Positions 32,401 through 56,020 of a DNA stretch of 64,000 nt are shown here, one piece after another. How positions within the stretch are numbered: position 1 is the first letter of the stretch; each line of letters begins with the position of its first letter. Below the pieces are notes generated by a model. It did no database searches. It had not been told where the DNA came from and worked only from the letters and a program-made list of their open reading frames with translations. This stretch comes from Branchiostoma belcheri (taxonomy: Eukaryota; Chordata; Leptocardii; Amphioxiformes; Branchiostomatidae), in NCBI RefSeq assembly GCF_001625305.1, contig NW_017802602.1, positions 2,550,859-2,614,858 on the forward strand, given 5' to 3'. The translations under genes were made by a program, and so were the position numbers.

Positions 32401-35400
32401 ATGCTGATTATATAGTACATAGTCTATTAGGATTGCCCCTGAGTAGGAGGTTACTAAAAACAATCATTTTATACAAGAGATCGCCATGACGTCATGGTAG
32501 GTGATGGTTGATTTGCCTACCAATATGTCTTCAAATAATTTGCATTTATATAATGTAAACAAAAACAGCAATCCCTGTCTATAATTTAGCTATCTAAACA
32601 TCCTTTATTTTATCACAAAAGACTTATTCTTTATTGTTATGATTGTGGTAAAATGACAACTACTTAAGATTTAATGTAAAATTGTAAGCAAAACTTTAAA
32701 AGCGTTGTACCATGATGATTGCATATGGCTGCTCTTTGAATGACATCCTGGCAACAGCCACGCCCTCTTTACTCTCCCACTTCTTCCATTGGTCCACGGG
32801 CCTGTCAATCATCTCACAAAGCCCCTCCCACTGCTGTCAGATCAAAGAGAAAATATTTATCAATGTGTAAGCATTAGGAGAGTAGAAACAGAAAGATACT
32901 CCTGGTCCCAGGCTGGGAATCGAACCCACGCCAAAATCAGCCAGTTAGTAACTCCCAGGGCCGGTGTTGGATCCTGACTGTAAGAATTAGGACTCAGAGT
33001 AGAAACAGAAAGATACTCCTGTTCCCAGGGATCGAACCCACGCGAAACTCAGGCACCAGTTGACACCCCTACACTCTAACTATTTGGCTAACAGGATCAG
33101 TTGGTACTAGTGCCTACTCTCATCTGCCGAATAAACATACCCCCCGGAATAAACGTACCCCCCGGACAAATCTTCAAAATCAAATAAACATACCCCCGGA
33201 ATAAACGTACCCCCCGGAAAATTACCAAAATTGACGGGTAACCTGTGTCTCTTGTACTTAAATGCGCCCTTACTGATATATGCACAAATCTTTAACTGTT
33301 ATTTGTAATTAGGAATTGAAATAGACAAAAAAAAGGGGCATTTAATATTTCGTATTTTGATAAGCACCACCCATGACAATAGAACATTCAGACGAATTTA
33401 TGCACGCGGTGATTGCAAAAACCGGCCCGAAAATGACAAGTTTCTCGCTACAATATGCGTTTATAAACGTCTTCACGTCGATGATTTGTCAATTTTTTTC
33501 ACACGAAGTTGAAAAAAATTACTGGTTTTCAAAAAAATAATAAACGTACTGTGCAAAATAAGAACGTACTGGGTGGATGTTCGGGCCCAAAAAAATAAAC
33601 GTACCCGTATGTTTATTCGGCAGATGAGAGTATAAACCTGCCACTGTTACAATTTCAACCCTGGTGGTCGACCAAAGATTAGATCTAAAGTGGTTTGACA
33701 ATGTAAGGGAGGACTTCCACCACTTGAACCTGGTACATAATGTCAGGTTGAAAAGAAAATAGTAAATAGTATACATAATATATACAGGAGTCTAAATCCC
33801 TCCTGCTATAAAACTGCAACATGATGTAACCCAACACTAGTTACCATGGTGACAGACATCTGGTTCAGGTCATTGACCTTATTTGTATAGAACAGAGGAA
33901 GAATAAAAGGCAGAAACTGGATTTAGTGAAAGGGAGGAAAGGAAAAAAATTATAAACAATACCTGCATTCTCCATTTTGGGTCCTCATATTTTTGCTTGG
34001 TCACTGTGGCACCAATCTCAGAGGTAGGAAGAGTTTGGACCTTGTTTTTCATTTTGACCCTGACAGTGGATTTTCTCTTGAGCGCCCGGTCTGGTACACC
34101 CTCGATAGCAGCTCCTATTGTAGCCATCCACTCCAACTTGTCTTCTTCACTCTCTGGATATAAAACAACACAAAACTGCAGATTTTTCAATTTTTTGTTC
34201 CTTTCCTAATGCTATTACCTTGTTACACCCTTTCAACTTAAATTAATAATTTCGTAGCATTAGGTGATAGCAAAAGCCGCAATAATGAACCCACTGCAAA
34301 CATATCTCAGAGTCTGTATTAACTATATGCTGCCTTGTAGTAAAGGCCATGTTGATATGATGGATTCCAAAGGAAAAGAAGAAAATGTGAAGAAATGAAA
34401 TTGAAGAGTCAGCTATTTGCCATACCATACTGTGTATTTGTGACTTGTTCAACCTTCAGGACCACATACTATTATACTATGATGATTATTAGGCATAATG
34501 AAGGAAGGTTTTTAACAAACATTTTTTAATTTGCACAATAATATCTTGGGGTTCCCAGAGCATGTCATCCATATAATCATACCAACATAACCTAAAGGGA
34601 TTAAAAAATAATTCCCCCCTCACCACAGCTCAGGTAGTACGTTCTTGTTGCCCCGTCATCCACAAGTTTCCCGACAGCGAAGGCGTGAGGCTTCTTCACT
34701 CTCTCCCCGGCCTCAATCTCACGCGCTACATCTGGAAAAAGTTAAAGTTTACCATGTTACTAGTAATTAACATAACAGAACTAGAAGAAGAAGGTCTCCC
34801 GTGCTCTTATACCGAGTGTAGGGTGGTGCCCATCTCCATTTCGCAGCCCTTGGGGCGACACACAATGTGCAAGGCACTACAGCAGGGGGCTGGTCCGCTG
34901 GTAGTGCTGTGTGTTTGACCTTCCCACACTCTTTCTCATATGTGCTGAGTACCTAAAGCAGAGAATACCATTTTGTAATTTGATATGACCCGGCTGGGGT
35001 TTGAACTCACGACCTCCCAGTTACAAAGCGAGCACTCTACCTGATTGAGCTATTGCACCGGTAAATAACAGAACTAGAGATAAACTTTAATTGTTAAATC
35101 TACCATTTTAAAGCAATAAGATACCAACAAACTTTGATTTTCATAATTGATTTTCATGCACACACTGTCACATAATTTCGCATAATTTAGCCAATCAGGA
35201 TAGTTATCAATTAAATTGCATAAATTTCAGTTGTCAAAAACTGTATATAACTTACAGTTACTTGTCAGTCTGACCTGGCCTCTTGGATCTTCATCTTTTA
35301 TTGCTCTGTGAAAAGAAAGTCAACTCTGCATCATTTATATTGTACATCAAAATTATTTGCTACTTGATACTATAGGACTGGTGTAAAGATTTAATCTCAG

Positions 35401-36592
35401 GTATAAACATACCCAGGCATACTGGGTCAAGATCCCTTACTTGAGGGTCTGCATGTGGGATAGTGATTATGAATTACCCAAAATCTTCACCACCAATTAC
35501 GTCAAATTCTCAGAGCTGATTGCGAACAATTACGTGTTACAGCAAGCTAATGCACCCGACTGATTACACATTTGATTTTGGGCAGCTGCCTACGGATTAT
35601 AAAGACTATAAAGGCCTGATTATGCCTTACGAAAAAGGGCATGCAGGCCCTCTTTTGACGTATACGTACTTGTAATAGTACAAGGTGACGTCCGCTCCCC
35701 TCTGAACCAGCCTGAACCACCTCCGGTCCCAATGGTACTGTCCGAACAGGGCCTTTCCACTCAACTTGGAGGCCCAGCCTTCTTTCAAAACATCATGACC
35801 TGAGAAGGGAAACATTAAGTATTAATTTAATTCAAGATAAAATTCATGTAGATTTTACAAAAATGCTTGCACACAAATGTGGATATCAAAATATTATGGC
35901 CACACCCACTTGTGACAAGGACCAATTTGATTTTTAATTATTAGATGCAATAAATCATTATCAATCAATAATTGATAACCAGCTTCCCAAGATGGGCTTA
36001 ATTAATATTATATGTTTATAACGTTTAGCTGTTTTATTACAATATCCAAGCAGATGTAAGTTGCCCACTCTCAGGGTTGAGACGACACCAGTTTTTCTTT
36101 AATACTTAATTGTCTTTTCTAGTACTGTATCTATGATAGTTCGCCTCTGACTTAACAGTGATATCCGTGATACCAGAGGAAGTTACCAATGTTGAGAAAT
36201 CAGACGTGAAACGCCGAGAATCCTAACATCTGCCTGAACTGTTTTGGCCATTATAAACCCTAAATTTCTGTGCCTCTCAATCTCAGAGGAAATTCTTTTT
36301 GCCAGTGTTGATAGACATTATGTTAGGTCTGCCTTACTTTAATTCTGTCCCTTTCCCGGGATATGATTTTCAACAGCACACTAGCTGTAGTTTTGCAGAC
36401 CCTAATACTTTCGTAAACACCTATTATTTTCAATAAAACGGAAGAAGGCAGAAACCCGGAAGTGGCCAAAACTACAGTGTTACAAATCGCAGTACTGTAT
36501 TTTTTCCACAAGTACGAACCTCGAAGTTGAACTACGGTCCCACCAGCTGCGTTTGCCTCTGCTTCGGGCTTGGCTCCGGTTTGAGTTGACAT
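29469..36592 (-). CDS. PH plus START domain protein (lipid binding/transfer type)
   Basis: Exons in phase: 36592-36520, 35799-35670, 35305-35256, 34731-34624, 34153-33963, 32833-32711, 32196-32122, 31645-31477, 30266-30122, 29551-29469 (stop). The N-terminus is a short Ala/Glu-rich lead (MSTQTGAKPEAEANAAGG). A PH domain follows (LKEGWASKLSGKALFG, WDRRWFRLV, ending DKLEWMATIGAAI). The C-terminal half is START-like (WEGLCEMID, VDGTVEAPCSIVYSFLQQA, VQWHYKTSLPGMTPRE, SGVVLKPDT, TRMTFLAQVDVRGSL, SYQHLVEEVATYMK). PH binds phosphoinositides and START binds a lipid; CERT is a known PH/START protein, but orthology is not claimed. Between 31477 (phase 1) and 30266 (phase 0) a short linking exon must exist and was not found. 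Confidence 0.82.
30425..30500. mobile_element. SINE-like repeat (CAGCAGGGGGCT family)
   Basis: ACTACCAGTGGGCTAGCCCC...GAGATGGGCACCACCC is the reverse-complement relative of 22225-22350 and 34805-34935. Confidence 0.5.
30752..30900. mobile_element. Fold-back element related to family B tips
   Basis: Arms AGTTAAAGAGTTTGACTTGT and its exact complement near 30875-30895 flank CTGATGAAGG...GATCAGCCGAAAATTTATGG. The outer GAAAGCTCATCTGTGTTGGT matches the tip of the element at 42049-42480. Confidence 0.6.
31725..31941. mobile_element. Fold-back MITE, arms about 36 nt
   Basis: ATATTCTTCAATCAGTAACT then GTTTTTGAAAGGT at 31725-31760 pairs with 31905-31941. Inside, CTAGTCTTGTGTTCTCGCTA and its neighbours also pair. 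It is in an intron of the PH/START gene. Confidence 0.7.
31976..32070. mobile_element. Fold-back family fragment (GTCTCCACCAGACTC)
   Basis: AGTCTCCACCAGACTCATTT...AAATCGGCC...AATGTAGCTGGCC matches the left half of 48597-48769. Confidence 0.5.
32870..33075. mobile_element. tRNA-like SINE, internally duplicated
   Basis: GTAGAAACAGAAAGATACTC occurs twice, each time followed by GGGAATCGAACCCACG or GGGATCGAACCCACG, a reversed B-box-like motif. A related duplicated copy is at 58850-59155. Confidence 0.55.
33118..33631. mobile_element. Non-autonomous Tc1/mariner-like element with 24-bp TIRs and TA target
   Basis: Both ends read CTCTCATCTGCCGAATAAAC then ATAC as perfect inverted repeats, each flanked by TA. 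Subterminal copies of AATAAACGTACCCCCCGGA occur near both ends. There is no transposase ORF. It is in an intron of the PH/START gene. Confidence 0.75.
33800..33930 (+). mobile_element. Family A MITE copy
   Basis: AACACTAGTTACCATGGTGA, GACAGACATCTGGTTCAGGT, CATTGACC and AGGAAGAATAAAAGGCAGAA are the family core. Confidence 0.7.
34805..35065. mobile_element. SINE pair: CAGCAGGGGGCT family and a tRNA-like unit
   Basis: 34805-34935 matches 22225-22350. At about 34985-35062 the reverse strand reads like a tRNA: an A-box region (TAGCTCAATCAGGTAGAGTG) and a B box (GAGTTCAAACCCC). It is probably a tRNA-derived SINE rather than a working tRNA. Confidence 0.55.
35815..36519. other. Intron 1 of the PH/START gene
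   Basis: AT-rich; no exon or repeat was recognised. Confidence 0.4.
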
Positions 36593-36820
36593 CTTGGTGG
36601 TGTTCTTTCCTGGCGTCGTTTTATCGCGGCTGAACCGACAGGACCGCCATCTTTACCTTTTTGTTTACCATTTCTCTTTCAACTACCCGGTATCACTTTC
36701 ACCGCTAGGGTCAGGCAATGGACATCAGCGCCATCTACCGAAGATATTCAGAACTGCAAATGGGCCGTTAAGAAAATAACTGAGGAGGGGGGAGAGGTCA
36801 GATTTTACATAGGGGGGTTA
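36593..36820. promoter_or_regulatory. Probable promoter region of the PH/START gene
   Basis: It is the immediate upstream flank of the start at 36592 on the minus strand. GC content is moderate and no TATA box is evident. Assignment is by position only. Confidence 0.35.
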
Positions 36821-37740
36821 GTGGGTGTGGATTTTGTTGGATTTGGATTGAGAGAGGTTTACAAGAAGAAAACCCTGGATTTGGACGAAATTATAGGGGG
36901 TCAAGTCACTTGGATAATAATACGCCTGGTCAAGTATTGGTTAAGACTGAGGCAACTAGACGCTAATACACATCCCCTACAAGTCGACGCTTTACTATCT
37001 CAAAAACATATGTTAATGCTTGGTCACAAGAAAACTGTGCTACACCATGTGAAAGAAATACTTGACCGCAGTGGTTTCTCATATATCTGGCATAACGACA
37101 ACATCGATCTCGATAAGCAACACATATGTACATTACTTAGAAGTAGACTCTCTGACATGTATATCCAAACCTTTCTTTACAATCTCTCTGTTGATGTCGG
37201 TAAGCTAAGATTTTATAGACATCTGAAACCTGTATACACAATGGAACGTTATCTTCACATCAAAGACTTCGATGTTAGATCAGCCATATGTAAGCTTAGA
37301 GTTAGCGCTCATACATTAGAAATAGAAAAGGGTAGATACAAACGTACAATTACCTGTTAACGACAGAATATGTAAATATTGTACAGGAAACGCAGTGGAG
37401 GATGAAATGCACTTTATTTGTCATTGCTCTCATTATAGCACCGAAAGAGATCAGTTATTTGAAATGGTCACCAAAATGTTCCCCAGCTTTATTCACCTTC
37501 CCAGCCTACAAAAAACTGCATTTCTATTAACACCTCCCAATTTATATATCTCGCAAAACGTCGGCCATTTCATACTCCACTGCACACGGAAAAGAAATCA
37601 AACCCAACAATAACTACAAATGTATATATAAAGTAGCATTAGCATCACTTATTATCATTCTACTGTTTACTGTTGTTATCATGTTCTTGCAATTAGCCCT
37701 CGGGCATGAATTTGCAATAAACTTTCATTAATAATGAAAG
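36821..37740 (+). mobile_element. LINE (non-LTR retrotransposon) ORF2 3' fragment
   Basis: ORFs 36821-37360 and 37395-37613 together read as the C-terminal part of a non-LTR reverse transcriptase protein: RFYRHLKPVYTMERYL, RSAICKLRVSAHTLEIEKGR, then after a frameshift near 37343 VNDRICKYC, VEDEMHFICHCSHY. The terminal HxxxC-type motif is usual for this protein end. A 3' UTR with GCCCTCGGGC and GCAATAAACTTTCATTA follows. It is 5'-truncated and dead. Confidence 0.75.
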
Positions 37741-38062
37741 GGGAGTCAGAAAGTAGAAGCTCTTCGACCCCCTCCAATTTTTTTTGGAACAGCCCAATAC
37801 TGGACTCAAATGACAAGTCTTTCTGAGGGGTAACGGGAGATGAGAATGTTTGAATTTATTGTATAGTATTCAAATGTACAGTTAGATTTTAATAATGATA
37901 ACGATCATGTCTTTCTATTACAACCCATTTTATTCTTCGAGAACCCCCATGCACGCCTTCATACTGATCTGATATGACCTTATGCGTTGTCGAAAAACCC
38001 CATTCAGGCCCTTTTCATCTGACCAACCAAATCGTGACGATTAGTCTAATAAGCGCAGATGA

Positions 38063-38202
38063 CCAATGGGAGAAGTGCATTTTTCTGACCAATGGGGAGG
38101 CTGTAAAGTGCATTCTTCTGACCAATGAGCGTGCCAGGATTCTGCTCAATCGACCAATCGCAGGCTAGAAGTCTTCCCACAGGTGGTTGGAAGTTTATAA
38201 AG
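38063..38202 (+). promoter_or_regulatory. CCAAT-array and TATA promoter
   Basis: Four GACCAAT boxes (CCAAT at 38063, 38089, 38122, 38154) are spaced 26, 33 and 32 bp apart, on the same face of the helix for the last three. TTTATAAAG follows at 38194-38202. This implies a start near 38225-38235. NF-Y is the usual CCAAT binder (family knowledge). Confidence 0.7.
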
Positions 38203-38267
38203 CCTACGCGCGCAGAGCGGGTGCGTTATTAGTCGATATCCAGCGGCTCCCAAAGCACGAAGGGAAG

Positions 38268-39745
38268 ATGGCCGCTCTTCTATCGGCACGGCGGTCTGCA
38301 AGCCGAAATGTCTGGCCACATGTGCAGAATTGGAGGGGATCCAGAAACTTGAAGTTAGCTTTGAGATTTCCAAACTTGTGTAAGTCTTTTTTTTTTTTAA
38401 TTAGTTTTTCAGTTAAGTTGGTCTCATCGAGACATTACAACTGTTTGGCTAGTTTTGGTCACATCTAGGCATTGACATTATTTGTTAGGCTAGTTTGAAG
38501 AATTTAAGACATGACTATTGGAATGTCCCTTTCGAGAGTTTTGCTCAAGTTTATTATGAAGATAACTAATTCATGAGACTAGTTGTTAAAGGTTAGTTGT
38601 AGTGTTACAAATGTAAGGTTGACTGTAGTGTAGTGTTAAGGTTTTATTTTGTTTTTCAGTTCAGTTTGCAGTGAAAGTCTTTTGTTTTCACTTAGCCTTC
38701 ATCTTTCGGGTATTTTGCCTCTATTCTAGTACAAGTTGTGGCCACCTTGTCCTAGAATGGATCCAAAATATGTGAATCACATGGGCTTTGAGAGCAAAGG
38801 TCTTTCCATAAATTAGGCTATAGGGTAGTTATAATCAGGTTAGGTTTTAGTGCTAGAGAATTGTAACAGTTTTTTTTAATTCTAGCTTTGAAAACGCCTG
38901 AGCAACACACTGGTTTTCAAATGTTTAACACAATTGTAATGCACATTTGTACAGTATTGTAATGCAATGTATCATTGTACAGCCCTAAGCTTGTGTATGA
39001 TGTAAGACAAATGTTGCTCAGGTTATACGTTTCTGTAGTAGTTGCCTGCTAAGCTAAATTCCTCGTACTTACCAGTTGTGAGTTGTCGAATGTATGTTTG
39101 TCATTGTGTATAAAGCAAGGGGTAATTCTGTATAAAGCAAGGGGTAAATTGGCCACATAGGCATTAAGATTAGTTCTTGAGGGCCAGGTTTCCATACATC
39201 TGTTAGTCATCTAGTTTTAAAATTAGTTGTAGTCCTCTAGTCTCGAGGAAATTGTATCAATAAGTCTAGTTGTAGTCCTCTAGTCGCAAGACGATTGCAT
39301 TAGTCTATTGTTAATCTTAGTTGTAGTCTAGTATTAAGTTACTTGTAGTCTAGTGTTAACTTTAGATGTTCAGTAAAAGGCCTTTTGTTCTCTTTGTCTC
39401 ATCTACATGTGGTGTTAAGGTTAGTTAAAGTGTTACAAATATAAGGTTAGTTGTAGTCTAGTGTTAAGGTTACTTGAGTTGTTTTCATAGAAAGGCCTTT
39501 GTTCTCGCTTAGCCTTCATCTTTCGTGTATTTTGTCTCTATTGTAGTACAAGAAGTGGCCACCTTGTCCTAGAATAGATCCAAAATATATGAATGCATTG
39601 GGCTTTGAGAGCAAAGGTCTTTACGTAAATTATAGGCTTCAGGTGCTAGGACATTGTAGTGAGATATTGAAACCCAGCTTTGAAAATACCCGAGTAACAC
39701 ACAGTACACTTGTGATCAATAAATGTTTCAAAAAGTCTTGTAGTT
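38268..39745 (+). CDS. Short transcription unit with a tiny ORF; possible RNA host gene
   Basis: A CCAAT/TATA promoter leads to an ATG at 38268. Exon 1 (to 38379, donor GTAAGT) encodes a basic MAALLSARRSASRNVW start that resembles a mitochondrial presequence. Two near-duplicate acceptors at 38730 and 39547 both give the same short end (LQVVATLS or LQEVATLS, then TAG), for a 45-aa product. AATAAA lies at 39718. A second frame of the 39547 exon is also open (YKKWPPCPRIDPKYMN...), so the true coding frame is uncertain. The unit may instead be noncoding. I do not recognise a protein family. Confidence 0.4.
38723..38758 (+). ncRNA. Conserved hairpin, copy 1
   Basis: ATTCTAG and CTAGAAT close a stem over ACAAG-TT-GTGGCCAC-CTTGT. 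The copy 817 bp downstream (39540-39575) keeps the ACAAG/CTTGT and GTGGCCAC pairs and differs at the internal-loop bases (AA for TT) and one closing base. Downstream AGAGCAA could be an H box, but an H/ACA assignment is speculative. Confidence 0.35.
39180..39480 (+). repeat. Degenerate GTTGTAGTCTAGT repeat
   Basis: Recurrent AGTTGTAGTCCTCTAGTC and GTTGTAGTCTAGTGTTAA words, with relatives at 38580-38640. Confidence 0.5.
39540..39575 (+). ncRNA. Conserved hairpin, copy 2
   Basis: The second copy of the hairpin at 38723-38758. It is embedded in a tandem duplication of at least 240 bp (about 38570-38830 and 39400-39640). Confidence 0.35.
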
Positions 39746-40009
39746 TTTTATTGAGTTTGACTTATGGAAAGGAACTTCTGGAAAGGATCTGAACAAAAGA
39801 AAACTAGAAGTGTACTAAAAGTCCCACGTAGTAAGATTGAAGTATTCTCCAATCCCTCATACTGTACATTTAACACGTGCACTTGAAACACCCATTAAGA
39901 ATTCTCCATAAAGTACTAGTATTACAATAATCAAAGAAATTGGGTAAATGATTGTTTTACGCATGAGACTGAAATATGTTACAGTAACAACTAGCTAAAG
40001 TGCACAGTG

Positions 40010-40112
40010 AACCTTGCCCTGATGAAGGTGACAGATGGTCACTGAACACTGGCTCTTGTAAAGCTTGAGTGTTACACCGAAGGGCGGTTATACCGGCTAT
40101 ACAGATACAGAA
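40010..40112 (+). mobile_element. Two retroposon tails
   Basis: GCCCTGATGAAGGTGACAGA with GGTCACTGAACACTGGCTC (related to 60235-60300) is followed by CGAAGGGCGGTTATACCGGC, the LINE 3' tail found at 50741-51110. Confidence 0.55.
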
Positions 40113-40227
40113 ACTGTTGTCAATAATGTTAACATTCGGCCTGCTCTCGTTTTTTACATGGTCTTAGTGCACAACTGTCATATCTATTAACCTATGTAGC
40201 AAACTATTCAGACAGTGCTGCATTCTT

Positions 40228-49013
<8,786 letters not shown>

Positions 49014-49920
49014 GATGTAACAGCCAATGGCTGCTGGATCTTTTGGCCGAATGGTTTGTGCGCTGGTTGTGAGCTGACACGCCGCGAGCTTGCGGCGCGG
49101 GTTTGATTCCCGGGGGTCAGAATCAACCTTCGAGTCACTCCTTTCTCTTCTGTAACAATGAGAAGAGGCACCGCTAGCTAGCACACGTCTGGTCGCGAAG
49201 TAAACAAGAATGTCCTTGACTACTACACAGATAAGGTTTGGACTGAATCCTAAGTTACGGTCACCCTTGCCCAACCGTGTCTGGGACAATAACATCCTCT
49301 TTTAATCAGGAAATGCGTTACAGATGTTGCTTGTTGGGGTTTTCTTTCCTTGAAACGAGGATATTTTTCGACGTCAAAGGACCAACCCAGCACGTTTCTT
49401 TTGTGACAAAACGATGGAAAGTTATAAAGTGCCTAATTAGCCAGTAAGGAAACCTTAAGTACCTTCACTCTTTACTTGGGGGCGCTTTAACGCAGTACAG
49501 TGGTGACTGCAAAGACCTATATGGGGTTTTTGAGAACACTTTACGGAGAATCCTTAATGGCGTTACAGGAACACTTACTCAAAGCACCGTATGGGGGGGC
49601 TGTCACTTCATGGGTTTTTAGGAAAGCACTACATGGGGAGTTTTGAGAATTCCTGTTACTGAATATCTACATGGGACTTCATGACCACATTTGGAAGGAT
49701 ATTGAGAAAACTACAGGGGTGGACTCACTTCGTCATTGAATAAAAAAAATTACGTCTGATTTTCCTCTCAAAAACGCAGGAAATGCCATTTAGAGAGTTC
49801 AATTTTCAAAATTTTCCTATGATCCCCCTAGGAATCTCGTGCCTACGGCGCTCCCTGGTCCCTGAGACAGTGGGAAGACCCCCCCCCCCCTTCAAAATCC
49901 TGGCAACAGACATGCCAAAC
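49014..49920. other. Upstream flank of the IgGFc-domain gene
   Basis: It includes a tRNA-like GGGTTTGATTCCCGGGGGTC at about 49100 and scattered GGGG and TTTTGAGAA words from 49510 to 49720. No certain promoter element. Confidence 0.4.
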
Positions 49921-49934
49921 ATGAAAGGGTGCCG

Positions 49935-50110
49935 GCAAGCCCTTTTCCGTAGAGCGTAATCGGCCGTTTTAATTCTACGTAGAGCGTAGACGGACCGCTC
50001 ATTTTGCGTAGAGCGTATTCGCCGTTTTAAGTCTACGTAATGCGTTGTAGCCAATTGGACTCGTAAAGCGTAATCGAGGGTTTCCGAATTCAGCGTAGAG
50101 CGTTGTCGGG
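49935..50110. repeat. Degenerate CGTAGAGCGTA repeat
   Basis: At least six near-copies of CGTAGAGCGTA or CGTAAAGCGTA alternate with CCGTTTTAAKTCTACG. Several pairs form inverted repeats (TCTACGTAGAGC). Confidence 0.7.
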
Positions 50111-50739
50111 ACCCCCCTCCCCCGCCCCCCGCCTGTAGGCCGTCATGAAAGGGCACGGTACCATGGTTGTAGGCACTCAACCAGAGAAAGGTAAGCACAC
50201 ACCCGGCTCGTGTATCACCAGTTGTCGGCAAACACAAAGGAGTAACACAAAGAAAGTCTGTGGTTGGTTTGACTGCCAACGACCGATAGGATATCGCTCC
50301 TTTCTTCAACCCTGTGAGTGTAAAAATACAGGACGGTGTATTTTCGTGGAAGGTTCACCCCTCAGGCAGCCATGTTGGCATTTTGGAAGGTTTCTTGCAC
50401 GGATTTCACTGAGTAACGTCAGGTATGTGTTCTCTGAACATCCTGGTCTGAGTAGTCAGTACTCCTGTGCCTTTTGTACATTATCATGGTAGAAATGTCT
50501 AAGTATCTGCGTTGCTCATGAACCCGTGACTAACTATGTGTAAAAATACCTAGTTCCTTCCGCAACATAGGAGCTAACGTTAGTAACAGTGTGTAGACCT
50601 ATGTGCTACTCTCCAAGTAGAGGTTGATGGGGAAGATCGTTTACCTTTCTATATACGTCCCGTTTTTGTCGCTACCCCCACCGTAGGGGTTAGGTGTAAC
50701 AAGTCGTTCGGTGTGATGTAGTCAGCTTCCGCCGCGCCG
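50111..50739. other. Intergenic, no feature recognised
   Basis: An ORF of 115 codons (50145-50492) has no family resemblance. Confidence 0.4.
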
Positions 50740-51110
50740 CGTGCCTGCGAAGCTGGTGTGTTACGCCGAAGGGCGGTTATACCGGCTATACAGATACAGA
50801 AGCTGGTATGTTACACCGAAAGGCGGTTATACCGGCTATACAGATACAGAAGCTGGTGTGTTACGCCGAAGGGCGGTTATACCGGCTACTACAGATACAG
50901 AAGCTGGTGTGTTACGCCGAAGGGCGGTTATACCGGCTATACAGATACAGAAGCTGGTGTGTTACGCCGAAAGGCGGTTATACCGGCTATACAGATACAG
51001 AAGCTGGTGTGTTACGCCGAAGGGCGGTTATACCGGCTATACAGATACAGAAGCTGGTGTGATACGCCGAATGGCGGTTATACCGGCTATACAGATACAA
51101 ATACAGATAC
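50740..51110 (+). repeat. Seven-unit tandem array of a LINE 3' tail (about 50 bp each)
   Basis: Each unit reads GAAGCTGGTGTGTTACGCCG, AAGGGCGGTTATACCGGCTA, TACAGATACA. The array is preceded by GTAACAAGTCGTTCGGTGTG and CCGCCGCGCCGCGTGCCTGC, as in the LINE end at 62400-62530. The tail unit contains a short CGGTTATACCG stem. Confidence 0.85.
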
Positions 51111-51890
51111 CGTTGGTAGAAAGGAAACGATCTTCCCCCCATCAACCTCTGCTTGGATAGCACTATGTGTAGTTGATTTATTTGTTGCTCGATCCTAGTA
51201 CTGCTGCTACAACCTTAAGACAAGAAAAGACCGTAATACGCAGTACAGAGCACACTATATATATACGGACGGTTTCGTCGAGATACTACGAGTATTAACC
51301 CTTGTCCTGCTGACATCCGTTACACAATATTTTTAAATCATTTTATGTCTTAATTGGGTCAAAGACCCTCAACTTTTTTTTGACCTGCGGTGGCATAGTT
51401 ACTTCCGCATTTGTTGCGTTTCGCTGCGGTGTAATGCGTTGCACGAGAAATACCCCCAAATCGTACCTACACAGAGTTCTATATTGGCGGTACTGTATGT
51501 GCAAAACATTAATTGTTGGGCTCCGCAGGACGTTTCATGTCTAAATTTCAGGGGGAATATAATGACAACTTGATGACAATGATGTTTATTGCATATTCAT
51601 GCCCTTCCGGGCTAAATGCATTGGATGACATAACATATTGGATGATACTAGTTACTAGTACATAGGGAATTGTATAAGAAGAAAAAACAAAACAAAACAA
51701 ACAGCTACTGTATAATATAATTCATCTAACTCTAAAGCTTACAATAGCTTACTAGTTTCTTCTCTCCTCTTGAGACATGCGTACACGAATTCACAGAGTT
51801 TCTCAATCACCAGGTGTTTAGACGATGTAATGGGCTAGCAATGATACCAATTTCTCACATGTAACGTAACACATTCCGGTTCTATTCCAG
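51111..51890. other. Intergenic with one retroposon tail
   Basis: TTTATTGCATATTCATGCCC and TTCCGGGCTAAATGCATTGG (51583-51625) are a reversed hairpin tail. The rest is featureless. Confidence 0.45.
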
Positions 51891-51951
51891 GATTAAAGTT
51901 TTGATCACGACCATGTGAACTCACGGCATCGGTGAAGCGGTGGTCGATACT
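51891..51951 (+). promoter_or_regulatory. 5' UTR exon part with a start-stop uORF
   Basis: TTCTATTCCAG at 51880-51890 looks like a 3' splice site, so a 5' UTR intron is likely. ATGTGA at 51913-51918 is a minimal start-stop uORF 39 nt before the main ATG. Confidence 0.45.

Positions 51952-56020
<4,069 letters not shown>

Noticed and set aside
50145-50492. 115-codon ORF with several cysteines
   Set aside because: The cysteines fit no domain and no splice or promoter evidence supports it.
50740-51110. CRISPR-like direct repeats
   Set aside because: The units are contiguous, without unique spacers, and match a LINE 3' tail in a eukaryotic genome.
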